A stretch of DNA of 8,263 nt from CAYZSU01 sp964480565. Its GTDB lineage: Bacteria; UBA10199; 2-02-FULL-44-16; JAAZCA01. The position numbers and the translations under genes are program-made. Positions 1-6,197 of the stretch are shown here, in pieces (the stretch's first letter is position 1; each line of letters starts with the position of its first letter). The notes under the pieces were generated by a model that had not been told where the DNA came from, made no database searches, and saw only the letters and a program-made list of their open reading frames with translations. The stretch is taken from positions 1 to 8,263 of the forward strand of contig CAYZSU010000091.1 of assembly GCA_964480565.1 (NCBI GenBank). Direction: 5' to 3'.

Positions 1-48
1 TATAAACATCATCCTAATCAGATGCTTTTATTTTAATTTAACCGGACA

Positions 49-1449
49 CTAGTGCTTATCAATATATTCAAATTGATAGCGCTCCTCCATACCATTGGAA
101 TGATGCACAATGCTTTCGCCTTTTCTATCCCCCATACCAACGATAATATATTTCTGATAAAACTGATCTACATTTGATATATTTGGAAATTCCGTAACAA
201 TCATGCCCGTTAAATAGGTATCAAAAAAGGATTCATATCGCGTCATCCCCTTGGTGGGATAATGCACTTCAATCACTTCATCCGGATCACCGGGAAATAC
301 GGATCCAATGCGCCGATGCCTGGGAAACGCCTCCGATACAACATAGCGATAGGATGTCATTCGGCCTTCCGGTGTTTGAATTGAATGCACACGTCCCTCA
401 TCATCCATATTATATTGCCAAATACGGCCATGGGTCGTGGATGGATAATTGGCCCATATTTTATAATGATCGCTATCCGTAATCACTGCAATATCCATAT
501 GAGGTGCATGAATGATATAATCATCATTATTCAATGAATCGATCGAAATCGCATTGCCAAATTTATCCTGCGCTGATGTCAGAAATAGCGTTTGAGCCTG
601 CCAGGCATTAAAGGTCAGATATGTTTTGCACTCCTTTGAAAACCACACATAATAGCAATGATCCGCATTGATATGGGTTTGAACATGCGCTTGATTGCCA
701 TGGCTCATAAATCCTTTATTGGCATCAAATGCATATGTATTTCCATGAATATCCTGCAATACCACATGGCTGAGTGATGCTGGGTTAGTACTATTTTCTA
801 CAATGCGATAATGATTTCGAAATCCGCTATCTTTATTGGAAATAAATACAGTGGACCCATCGGCTTTGATTAATAAATAAGCAAGTGAGCCTTTTTGGGA
901 TCCCAATGAAGATGGCGCAAAATAAACAGAAATCATGCCTATAATATCATTGAGTGCAAATTGCCATTGATTGGACTGCCTTTTTAATGCAAATCGTGAA
1001 ATATTTCGCTCATGCGTCACGGATAAATGCCCCAAATTGCCTAATTTGGATTCTTGTGGCGTGGCATGCACATAATCCACACTTTCACCATCCAACTCAA
1101 TATCAACCTCTTCGCCATTTAGTTCGACATCCGAATAATCATAGGCTGAAAAGCGTGAGAACACATACGCCTCTTTTCCGAGCATGTTTTGATTTGGATT
1201 ATAATTGGCATTGATTGTTAAATTTAAGCCATATATGCGTGTTTGAAATGCAGGAGGACTGAGCGATAAATGCCCATCGCGCAAATTAATGCGTTCATTT
1301 TGCGAAAAAAACTCATAAGGGGTAATGGAATTAATCCCCTGATCATTGGGGACCGTTTGTAATGCTGCAATATCTGTATTTCCATAGCTATTAATGGAAT
1401 AGCCCACTATCAATAGCAATAAATAAAGATTAATTAAAGATCTCAGCAT
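49..1449 (-). CDS. Short secreted RHS/YD-repeat-type protein
   Basis: Residues 1-23 form a Sec signal peptide: a hydrophobic core (LINLYLLLLIVGY) and a likely cleavage site after S-Y-G. Residues 54-84 have the RHS-shell entry pattern, a 'NLRDGHLSLS' strand followed by 'GLNLTINANYN'. A middle stretch reads like RHS text (DGSTVFIS, LQDIHGNTYAFD). Residues ~341-370 look like a single YD-type unit (GRIWQYNMDDEGRV then PEGRMTSYRY). Known RHS proteins are usually over 1000 residues and form a shell around a C-terminal toxin; this one stops at 466 with no toxin-like tail. All three minus-strand frames close within about 40 bp after the stop, so one frameshift does not explain the short length. The start is ATG with SD GAGGG about 7 bases upstream, and it overlaps the stop of the upstream lipoprotein gene (TAATG). 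RHS-like is a fold-level call; the function is unknown. Confidence 0.65.
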   Translation of the reverse strand: MLRSLINLYLLLLIVGYSINSYGNTDIAALQTVPNDQGINSITPYEFFSQNERINLRDGHLSLSPPAFQTRIYGLNLTINANYNPNQNMLGKEAYVFSRFSAYDYSDVELNGEEVDIELDGESVDYVHATPQESKLGNLGHLSVTHERNISRFALKRQSNQWQFALNDIIGMISVYFAPSSLGSQKGSLAYLLIKADGSTVFISNKDSGFRNHYRIVENSTNPASLSHVVLQDIHGNTYAFDANKGFMSHGNQAHVQTHINADHCYYVWFSKECKTYLTFNAWQAQTLFLTSAQDKFGNAISIDSLNNDDYIIHAPHMDIAVITDSDHYKIWANYPSTTHGRIWQYNMDDEGRVHSIQTPEGRMTSYRYVVSEAFPRHRRIGSVFPGDPDEVIEVHYPTKGMTRYESFFDTYLTGMIVTEFPNISNVDQFYQKYIIVGMGDRKGESIVHHSNGMEERYQFEYIDKH

Positions 1450-2030
1450 TATTTACCCTCAAAAAAACTATCATCTATCGGAAGAAATACTCGACCATCC
1501 AAAAGCAATTGATCTTTTGATAATAAAAATTCATAAACATAAATGCGATCCCCTTTCCACCCCGTGCCATAGGCGAGTTTATTTCCCTTGATGACATAAT
1601 CATAAAATCTTTCCTGGATTATTTCCTCAGCAGTCGCATTCATTGTTGTTTCATTGCACGTATCATCCGGATAAAAGTATATTACCATTCGTGTATTATC
1701 GACCACATCATCAGATAACCAAGGGCCAATGAGCAATTCCGGCACCTCATCTGGGTTGGCATCAAAAAATATCTGCTCCTCAGATATCGTGTTAGAAACC
1801 CTTTGGCCGCAAGATACACAAAAACAACTCATTACTATCAACAAGAAAAAAATCAATATGGGGCTGTTGAAAAACATCCATTTTCGGTATTGGCTAGTAA
1901 ATCCAAACCGGCTACATACTCTTATGTATGCGCCCTCATTGAGTTTACTGTCCACCTTATATCTGATCATTTTTGAACAATCCCCAAAATTGCTATTTTT
2001 CATCAGTCCCATTATTTGCCGAGCCATCAT
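1449..2030 (-). CDS. Putative lipoprotein with lipocalin-like domain; signal peptide split by a MITE-like insertion
   Basis: From residue ~100 on the pattern is that of small lipocalin-like domains: 'GPWLSDD', then 'MVIYFYPDDT', then alternating strands ending 'LSKDQLLLDGRVF'. A hydrophobic core at residues 58-70 ends in a lipobox-like C-V-S-C (Cys74), so outer-membrane or periplasmic anchoring is expected. Residues 16-57 are encoded entirely by the 126-bp element at 1860-1985. Joining residues 10-15 (MKNSNF) to residue 58 (ILIFFLL) gives an ordinary lipoprotein signal peptide, so that is probably the ancestral form. The current start is uncertain. ATG 2030 has SD AAGGGA with a 5-base spacer but leaves about 57 residues before the hydrophobic core. 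Met52 (1877), inside the element, would give a compact signal peptide but has no visible SD. The gene overlaps the RHS-like gene by one base, indicating coupled translation. Confidence 0.6.
   Translation of the reverse strand: MMARQIMGLMKNSNFGDCSKMIRYKVDSKLNEGAYIRVCSRFGFTSQYRKWMFFNSPILIFFLLIVMSCFCVSCGQRVSNTISEEQIFFDANPDEVPELLIGPWLSDDVVDNTRMVIYFYPDDTCNETTMNATAEEIIQERFYDYVIKGNKLAYGTGWKGDRIYVYEFLLSKDQLLLDGRVFLPIDDSFFEGK
1860..1985. mobile_element. 126-bp MITE-like element inserted in lipoprotein signal peptide
   Basis: The ends are imperfect inverted repeats: GGGGCTGTTGAAAAA on the plus strand at 1860-1874, and GGGGATTGTTCAAAAA read inward on the minus strand from 1985. These resemble insertion-sequence termini, and there is no room for a transposase. 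No target-site duplication is evident (flanks caatat and aaaatt), so the copy may be old or the true edges may differ by a few bases. The length is exactly 42 codons with no stop in the lipoprotein frame. Removing it restores a continuous signal peptide, which supports these boundaries. Confidence 0.6.
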
Positions 2031-2104
2031 TTCATTCCCTTCTTTTTGAATTAGATTGATTGATCGATGTCCATATCATGGCATCCAAAATAGTCAATAA
2101 TTAT

Positions 2105-2140
2105 AATATTGTCCCAAAAATGGAACATATCGACAATATT
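2105..2140. promoter_or_regulatory. Perfect 9-bp inverted repeat, candidate operator
   Basis: AATATTGTC (2105-2113) and GACAATATT (2132-2140) are exact inverse complements separated by 18 bp. The right arm ends two bases before a TTGACA hexamer facing the MATE gene, and the left arm overlaps by one base a minus-strand TATAAT facing the lipoprotein gene. This is a suitable place for a dimeric regulator controlling one or both divergent genes. Inferred from symmetry and position only; the regulator is unknown. Confidence 0.4.
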
Positions 2141-2142
2141 GC

Positions 2143-2171
2143 TTGACATGATTTTTTCAAAATAATCTAGT
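2143..2171 (+). promoter_or_regulatory. Candidate sigma70 promoter facing the MATE gene
   Basis: A consensus -35 TTGACA (2143-2148) is followed after 17 bp by TCTAGT (2166-2171), which matches TATAAT at 4 of 6 positions. It would give a leader of about 295 nt before the MATE start, and that leader would include the hairpin-rich repeat at 2327-2383. The -35 and spacing are good, the -10 is weak. Confidence 0.4.
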
Positions 2172-2326
2172 AAACGTACACAGTACATCAATCAGCCAAC
2201 TATCATTCTGGGGCGAATCAGTGTATTCTGTACTAATGTAGAAACTGTCAGTTAAATAAACATTTTTAGATCTTAAAGATGTCATTATCTGGCATAAACC
2301 AATAATTCAGAAAAATAGCTATTCAT

Positions 2327-2383
2327 GGATTCCGGCTCATAAGGCCGACAATGACAGTCGCTGTGGGCCGGGAGGATGACAAC
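2327..2383. repeat. GC-rich palindromic dispersed-repeat fragment
   Basis: A GC-rich island in AT-rich DNA with two small stems: GGC/GCC arms around 2334-2346 and ACAG-TCG-CTGT around 2353-2363. It starts GGATTCCGGCTC and ends GGATGACAAC. The same GGATGACAAC end is found at 6129-6138 inside the 230-bp element. The style matches the 'ggattccggctcaaggccgg...atgaca' intergenic repeats known from many proteobacteria, here degenerate. Called by eye, with no family assigned. Confidence 0.4.
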
Positions 2384-2472
2384 AGTTGTACTAAATTGAC
2401 GCAACTCATACTGACCAGTTACTGATCATTCTTTACTTTACTTCATAAGGTGAACACATTAATAGCCTACGC

Positions 2473-3849
2473 ATGAATGCGCATAAACTAACACCTAGCA
2501 TTTTTCATGAAACCAAGGCATTGATCAAACTTGGCCTGCCTCTTGGCATTGCCATGCTTGGCAATTTGTTAATTGGATTGATAGACACCGCGGTTGTCGG
2601 ACATTATAGCAATCACGCCATTGCAGGTGTTAGTTTAGGCAACAGTATTTTCTTTGGCATATTAATTCTAGCCATGGGCACCTTGGAAGGATTGGATCCG
2701 CTGATTAATCACCGAATTGGAAATGGTCAAAAGAATGAAGCTGGTTTCTTTTTTCTACAAGGCCTTTGGTTCTCGCTCTTTTTTGGTCTTATAGTTAGCA
2801 TAGTCATGATCAGTGCATTAGCTGTGCTTAGTTTGACGAGTATTGATGCACATATTCAATTCGAAGCCACGCAATATGTGCTAGCGCGCATGCCAAGCAT
2901 TATTCCATTTTTATTGATCATGACCATTCGAAGTTTTGTGCAAGCCCATCACATTACAAAACCAGTGCTCATTGCGATGATTGCTAGCAATATCCTTAAT
3001 TTACCGCTCAGTATTGTACTGGTTTTTGGCGATTCAATTCTTATAAAACATGGCCTACCTTCTATTGGACTGCCCGCACTCTCCGCCGCAGGTGCGGGAT
3101 GGGCATCTAGCATTGCGGTTATCGTTCAATTCTTTATTTTTGTATTTTGGTTGCGCCATGACAGTAAACTCATATTTGATTATTCCGTATGGAAACCTAA
3201 GTGGAACTATTTAAAACAAATCATTCAAATGGGCATAGGTATTGGCACTCAACGTTTTTTTGAATGGGGATTATTTTCTATTTCAAGCATTATTACTGCA
3301 TATTTGGGAACAACTACCATTGCCGCCCATCAAATCGCAATCATGTTGTCTGCCATTCCATTTATGATAGGCATGGGACTTTCCATGGCATTGTCCATAC
3401 GGGTGGGACAAGCCATAGGGCAAAAACATATGGCAAAAGCAAGGCTCATTGGATTTATCGGCATTGCCTTAAGTGCGATCATCAGCATAGGATGTGGACT
3501 GATTATTGTTTTATTTTCTCAAACGTTAATGCGAATTTTTACAACAAGCCCTGATGTAATGGCTATTCTATACAGCTTACTTATTATTATCGCATTATTT
3601 CAAATCGCTGATATCGTTCAGACCGTTTGTTATGGCGCATTAAAAGGATTGGCAGACACACGCTGGCCCATGGTGCAGCATTTAATATCCATTTATGCGA
3701 TTGGTATTCCAGCAGCTCTCATACTCGCATTTTATTTTGACCTTGAAATTTATGGCATTTGGATCGGCAAAAGCATTGGCCTTAGCGCAGTAATGATATT
3801 ATTCATCTACCGGTTTCATGTAAAAACAATGCCTATATCAGATAAATAG
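2473..3849 (+). CDS. MATE family multidrug efflux transporter (NorM-like)
   Basis: A 458-residue integral membrane protein of typical MATE length with about 12 hydrophobic helices in two halves. The N-terminal helix region has the family pattern: LIKLGLPLGIAMLGN, then LIDTAVVGHYS and 'AGVSLGNSIF', then 'GTLEGLDPLINHRIGNGQ', matching the NorM 'D-T-x-x-x-G...GTL...L-x-P-L' arrangement. The second half repeats it weakly (GIGTQRFFEW, 'TTTIAAHQIAIMLSAIPFMIGMGLSMALSIRVGQAIGQ'-type text around residues 275-315). Such proteins export cationic compounds with Na+ or H+ antiport in the inner membrane; the substrate cannot be told here. Start: ATG 2473 lacks a nearby SD. The only good SD, AAGGTGA at 2447-2453, is 19 bases away but sits 4 bases before an in-frame ATT (2458), a possible rare start adding five residues. 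The 3' end overlaps the convergent gene by 12 bp. Confidence 0.92.
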   Translation: MNAHKLTPSIFHETKALIKLGLPLGIAMLGNLLIGLIDTAVVGHYSNHAIAGVSLGNSIFFGILILAMGTLEGLDPLINHRIGNGQKNEAGFFFLQGLWFSLFFGLIVSIVMISALAVLSLTSIDAHIQFEATQYVLARMPSIIPFLLIMTIRSFVQAHHITKPVLIAMIASNILNLPLSIVLVFGDSILIKHGLPSIGLPALSAAGAGWASSIAVIVQFFIFVFWLRHDSKLIFDYSVWKPKWNYLKQIIQMGIGIGTQRFFEWGLFSISSIITAYLGTTTIAAHQIAIMLSAIPFMIGMGLSMALSIRVGQAIGQKHMAKARLIGFIGIALSAIISIGCGLIIVLFSQTLMRIFTTSPDVMAILYSLLIIIALFQIADIVQTVCYGALKGLADTRWPMVQHLISIYAIGIPAALILAFYFDLEIYGIWIGKSIGLSAVMILFIYRFHVKTMPISDK

Positions 3850-4437
3850 ACCCCGGTCTTGTTCTGGAATGTGTGATATAAACTCTTGAAATCCTCGCTG
3901 CATTATTGCAAGTGGCTCTGGAATACTTGTACTTCGTCCACATATACGTGACCAAAGTGATGCCGGTTGCATGATTGCACTCTTAAATTTATTAGTGATA
4001 TCGGTCTCGTCTGTCATTGAGATTTTTAGACGCCCATCAGACAATTCATCCACCTGCAATTGATATGTGGGTGTTGCAAAACCATGCAATGAAATCGCTT
4101 GCCATAATGATTTAGGGCCCCATGTTGCCGCCAGTCCTAGGCCATTGGTGCCCTCGTCAAACCGATATTCCATACTTCTAGACGCATCTGGTTTACATTC
4201 GACAAGTGATAAAAAGATACGCCCACCAGAAGGTAGAGAACATTCCATTGAACCATTGCGACTTGAATAGCTAAATACATCTATATCCGCTACAGCAGTT
4301 GCTACATCTATTCGAGTGCTTATTATTGATGGGGGAGCCTTCAACCAGTATGTTGGCGAATTTAGCCCCACAGCCATTTGTCGCGTTATTTTTGGTAAAT
4401 TTGCAGGAAGTGATACTACCGGGGATAAAGTTGTCAT
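3838..4437 (-). CDS. Hypothetical protein A, third gene of paralogue cassette
   Basis: A 199-residue soluble protein with no signal peptide or membrane helix, not recognised. It has an N-terminal motif 'QMAVGL...TYWLK' (residues ~20-34), a central strand-rich region, and a C-terminal helix PLAIMQRGFQEFISHIPEQ ending in a GLF tail. The C-terminal helix closely matches gene C (PLQLMQEGLKVFVNKLPLQ then GLF), and the N-terminal motif recurs in B and C, so I infer three diverged paralogues. The SD is GGAG, six bases before ATG. It starts 34 bp after the stop of gene B, so co-transcription is likely. Its last 12 bases overlap the end of the convergent MATE gene. Confidence 0.75.
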   Translation of the reverse strand: MTTLSPVVSLPANLPKITRQMAVGLNSPTYWLKAPPSIISTRIDVATAVADIDVFSYSSRNGSMECSLPSGGRIFLSLVECKPDASRSMEYRFDEGTNGLGLAATWGPKSLWQAISLHGFATPTYQLQVDELSDGRLKISMTDETDITNKFKSAIMQPASLWSRICGRSTSIPEPLAIMQRGFQEFISHIPEQDRGLFI

Positions 4438-4471
4438 AGTTGCTCCGTCGTGGTGATTGTGTATTAAAGTG

Positions 4472-5122
4472 TTAAATATTGCTTAAAAATGTATCTGCAC
4501 TGTCTCGCATTGTATTCCTGGCAGAATCCGATGTCAGCTCAAGAAAATAACCCAATGGTCTATATAGTCGACTCTCTATAACCCCCCCACCTTGCGCCCA
4601 TGTTTGACGGATAAGAGATCTCTCAGCTGAAATATGAACTTCATTAACATTTGTACCCAATACTAATTTCCAGGAAATACCATGTATGGTTGTGGTCATC
4701 TCCAACAAATCATTTACACGATTTGTTGCGAAGATACGGGCGCTATTCTCTAAGATCTCAATACCAGTTAAAATGCCATCATTCGTAGATGTTCGGCAAA
4801 ATCGAGTTGTTTGGGAAGGGATATTTTCTATTTCCCCAAAATAGAATCGTTCCAATCCAGTCGAATCACCGCGTACAATTGCATTTAGCCTAGATATAGC
4901 CTGATTATGATGCGTCCTTGCGTCTAGCCAATCAAATCCTTGGCGTGCACTTCTGATATTTCCAGTATCTTGCCGTGGTACAGTCCATTGAAAACCATTA
5001 TTAGTAACTCGATACATAGGCGTATTAGCATGCAGCCCCCTTACCATTCCAGAAATAAGAGGCGATACTGATGCGGGCATTGATGACATTGATGCTCGTG
5101 CAATAGGTGATGAAAAACTCAT
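4472..5122 (-). CDS. Hypothetical protein B, second gene of paralogue cassette
   Basis: A 216-residue soluble protein, not recognised. It has a Ser/Ala/Pro/Met-rich leader (residues 1-25) followed by the shared motif GMVRGL...PMYRV, a strand-rich middle, and a 'GISWKLVLGTN' segment that lines up with RLQWCIDIGSK of gene C. The end RNTMRDSADTFLSNI lines up with LAIMQRGFQEFISHI of gene A but stops there, so B lacks the P-x-Q-x-x-GLF tail found in A and C. The SD AGGAG lies nine bases before ATG. The 70-bp gap from gene C holds a strong hairpin (5148-5191). Paralogy to A and C is by eye and weaker than that between A and C. Confidence 0.75.
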   Translation of the reverse strand: MSFSSPIARASMSSMPASVSPLISGMVRGLHANTPMYRVTNNGFQWTVPRQDTGNIRSARQGFDWLDARTHHNQAISRLNAIVRGDSTGLERFYFGEIENIPSQTTRFCRTSTNDGILTGIEILENSARIFATNRVNDLLEMTTTIHGISWKLVLGTNVNEVHISAERSLIRQTWAQGGGVIESRLYRPLGYFLELTSDSARNTMRDSADTFLSNI

Positions 5123-5147
5123 TGTTACATTCTCCTGATGTGTATGG

Positions 5148-5191
5148 GGGAGTACTAAAAAATATCTCTTGGAATATTTTTAAATACTCCC
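5148..5191 (-). promoter_or_regulatory. Long intercistronic hairpin between genes C and B
   Basis: Arms 5148-5164 and 5175-5191 pair at 15 of 17 positions around a 10-nt loop. The outer seven pairs (GGGAGTA/TACTCCC) are perfect and GC-rich; the inner part is A/T. It begins one base after the stop codon of gene C and lies just upstream of the SD of gene B. No U-tract follows on the minus strand, so it is not a standard intrinsic terminator. More likely it is an mRNA-processing or stability element that sets unequal expression of C versus B and A. Confidence 0.6.
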
Positions 5192-5192
5192 A

Positions 5193-5801
5193 TTAGTGTA
5201 TGTTAAATAATCCTTGATTCTGTAATGGCAACTTATTTACAAATACTTTTAAACCTTCCTGCATGAGCTGAAGTGGTAAAGGCAATGACATTGAATACGA
5301 AAGACGCATCTGCCATGGCCATGCAATACTCGTAAGCTCTTGTCCCTGCTGTAGACATGTCACTTGATAGGTCAACACCCCTCGCTGAATGTTTAAGGTA
5401 GATTTTTGTTTAGATCCAATATCAATGCACCATTGCAATCGTTTATCCTGCAATAATAAACTCAATTCCTGCTGATTATGCAAATATGCAATTGAAACTG
5501 CTTTAAGTACAGGCATTGCTGTTAATGATATGCGAGCACTTCCAATCTCCCATACATGCGGTTTCAAATTTTTCATACCCATTGACGTCGGGCATTTAGT
5601 ACATCCCGTAGTTAACGCCATCACACTATGCCCTAAAGCGCATGCCACTTTACCTGGATTACCACTTGATTGCCATGTAGGTGCTTGTAATATTGGATCA
5701 ATACCACAATGAAAGCGATATCCCGACCCCTTAATACCCTGAACAGCAAACCCCAATAATGACTGTCCTGAAACCGTTAAAGGCGTCGCACTAGCTCGCA
5801 T
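5193..5801 (-). CDS. Hypothetical protein C, first gene of paralogue cassette
   Basis: I chose ATG 5801 (202 residues) over the in-frame GTG 5807, because GGAG lies five bases before the ATG whereas the GTG overlaps that SD. The protein is soluble with no signal peptide. It shares the N-terminal motif 'GFAVQGI...GYRF' with A and B, and the C-terminal PLQLMQEGLKVFVNKLPLQ-N-Q-GLF tail with A. A short C-T-K-C pair near residue 68 is the only metal-binding-like feature, and A and B do not have it. It probably heads the C-B-A operon, with a weak promoter region upstream. No function is assigned. Confidence 0.75.
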   Translation of the reverse strand: MRASATPLTVSGQSLLGFAVQGIKGSGYRFHCGIDPILQAPTWQSSGNPGKVACALGHSVMALTTGCTKCPTSMGMKNLKPHVWEIGSARISLTAMPVLKAVSIAYLHNQQELSLLLQDKRLQWCIDIGSKQKSTLNIQRGVLTYQVTCLQQGQELTSIAWPWQMRLSYSMSLPLPLQLMQEGLKVFVNKLPLQNQGLFNIH

Positions 5802-5830
5802 ACTCACTCCAATCCAAAAGGAAAGAAATC

Positions 5831-5899
5831 AATATAAAGATTACTTTAAAAAAGCAATGAAATAAATAGCGTAAACGATTGTTCTATCAACGTTTCCGC
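5831..5899 (-). promoter_or_regulatory. Upstream control region of the C-B-A cassette
   Basis: An inverted repeat GCGTAAACG (5869-5877) / CGTTTCCGC (5891-5899), 8 of 9 matching with a 13-bp spacer, lies about 70 bp upstream of gene C. The spacer contains a minus-strand TTGATA (5890-5885), a possible -35 with only a weak -10 at 17 bp (ATTTAT). A better -10, TATATT (5836-5831), has TTGCTT 15 bp upstream. One of these is probably the promoter, and the palindrome could be an operator. Low certainty. Confidence 0.3.
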
Positions 5900-5930
5900 A
5901 TTATTTGGTTCATAAAAAATAGGTATTTTA

Positions 5931-5945
5931 GGGAGTGTTGAAAAA
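5931..5945. repeat. Fragment resembling the end of the 1860-1985 element
   Basis: GGGAGTGTTGAAAAA matches 13 of 15 bases of the terminus GGGGCTGTTGAAAAA at 1860-1874. No matching inverted end is seen nearby. It may be a solo terminus left by an element related to the one in the lipoprotein gene, but 15 bases with two mismatches could also be chance. Confidence 0.3.
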
Positions 5946-5959
5946 TGCCCAGATTCTAA

Positions 5960-6189
5960 GGCGTGTCCTCATAAGGGATAACCTATCCATTTGATGTAAT
6001 TAAACGCGCATTTAAATGTACAAAAACACTTTATGAATTAATCTCATAATAGACCTGTCACCTTCGGACTTGATCCGAATGTCCAAAGGCAATCGTAACA
6101 CCTAAGATCCCCGATCAACACCGTCTCGGGGATGACAACCTTTACGCCCGATAATAACAACAGTACCTATCCCCTTATGAGGACACGCC
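5960..6189. mobile_element. 230-bp MITE/IS remnant with ~21-bp terminal inverted repeats
   Basis: The left end 5960-5980 begins GGCGTGTCCTCATAAGGG. The right end 6168-6189 is its inverse complement apart from one extra G. The flanks are CTAA (5956-5959) and CTAG (6190-6193), which fit a CTAR-type 4-bp target site as used by IS5-family elements, although the two are not identical. There is no transposase frame, so this would be a non-autonomous element or a deletion remnant. The family link is inferred from the flank pattern only. Confidence 0.65.
6056..6138. repeat. Nested palindromic repeat inside the 230-bp element
   Basis: It is bounded by TGTCA near 6057 and ATGACA ending near 6136. It contains a 6-bp stem TTCGGA-cttga-TCCGAA (6063-6079) and an 8-bp stem ATCCCCGA/TCGGGGAT (6107-6114, 6126-6133). 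The wording 'cggacttgatccg...gatccccgatcaa...ggggatgaca' is that of dispersed intergenic repeats seen in Rickettsiales and other proteobacteria. It lies wholly within the inverted-repeat element, so one repeat was inserted into, or is carried by, the other. Confidence 0.5.
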
Positions 6190-6197
6190 CTAGACGG

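Larger units (their letters stand above)
2031..2472. other. Intergenic region between divergent lipoprotein and MATE genes
   Basis: The 442 bp hold no convincing gene. The part near 2030 carries the SD of the lipoprotein gene. On the minus strand a TATAAT hexamer (2105-2100) and a TTGACT hexamer (2097-2092) are present but are not paired at proper spacing. The plus-strand half holds the 2105-2140 palindrome, the 2143-2171 promoter candidate and the repeat fragment at 2327-2383, each listed separately. Nothing is recognised in 2172-2326. Confidence 0.6.

Noticed and set aside
1..48. ATG-ATG on the minus strand near positions 12-7 as the start of another gene after the RHS-like gene
   Set aside because: Only two to four codons are visible and the SD (AGG) is too close; nothing about a product can be said.
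954..1214. Plus-strand 86-codon frame opposite the RHS-like gene
   Set aside because: It has no SD, a low-complexity His/Asn-rich composition, and lies inside a well-supported minus-strand gene.
3846..3862. AGAC-cccg-GTCT hairpin as a terminator for the MATE gene or gene A
   Set aside because: The stem is four base pairs and no U-tract follows on either strand.
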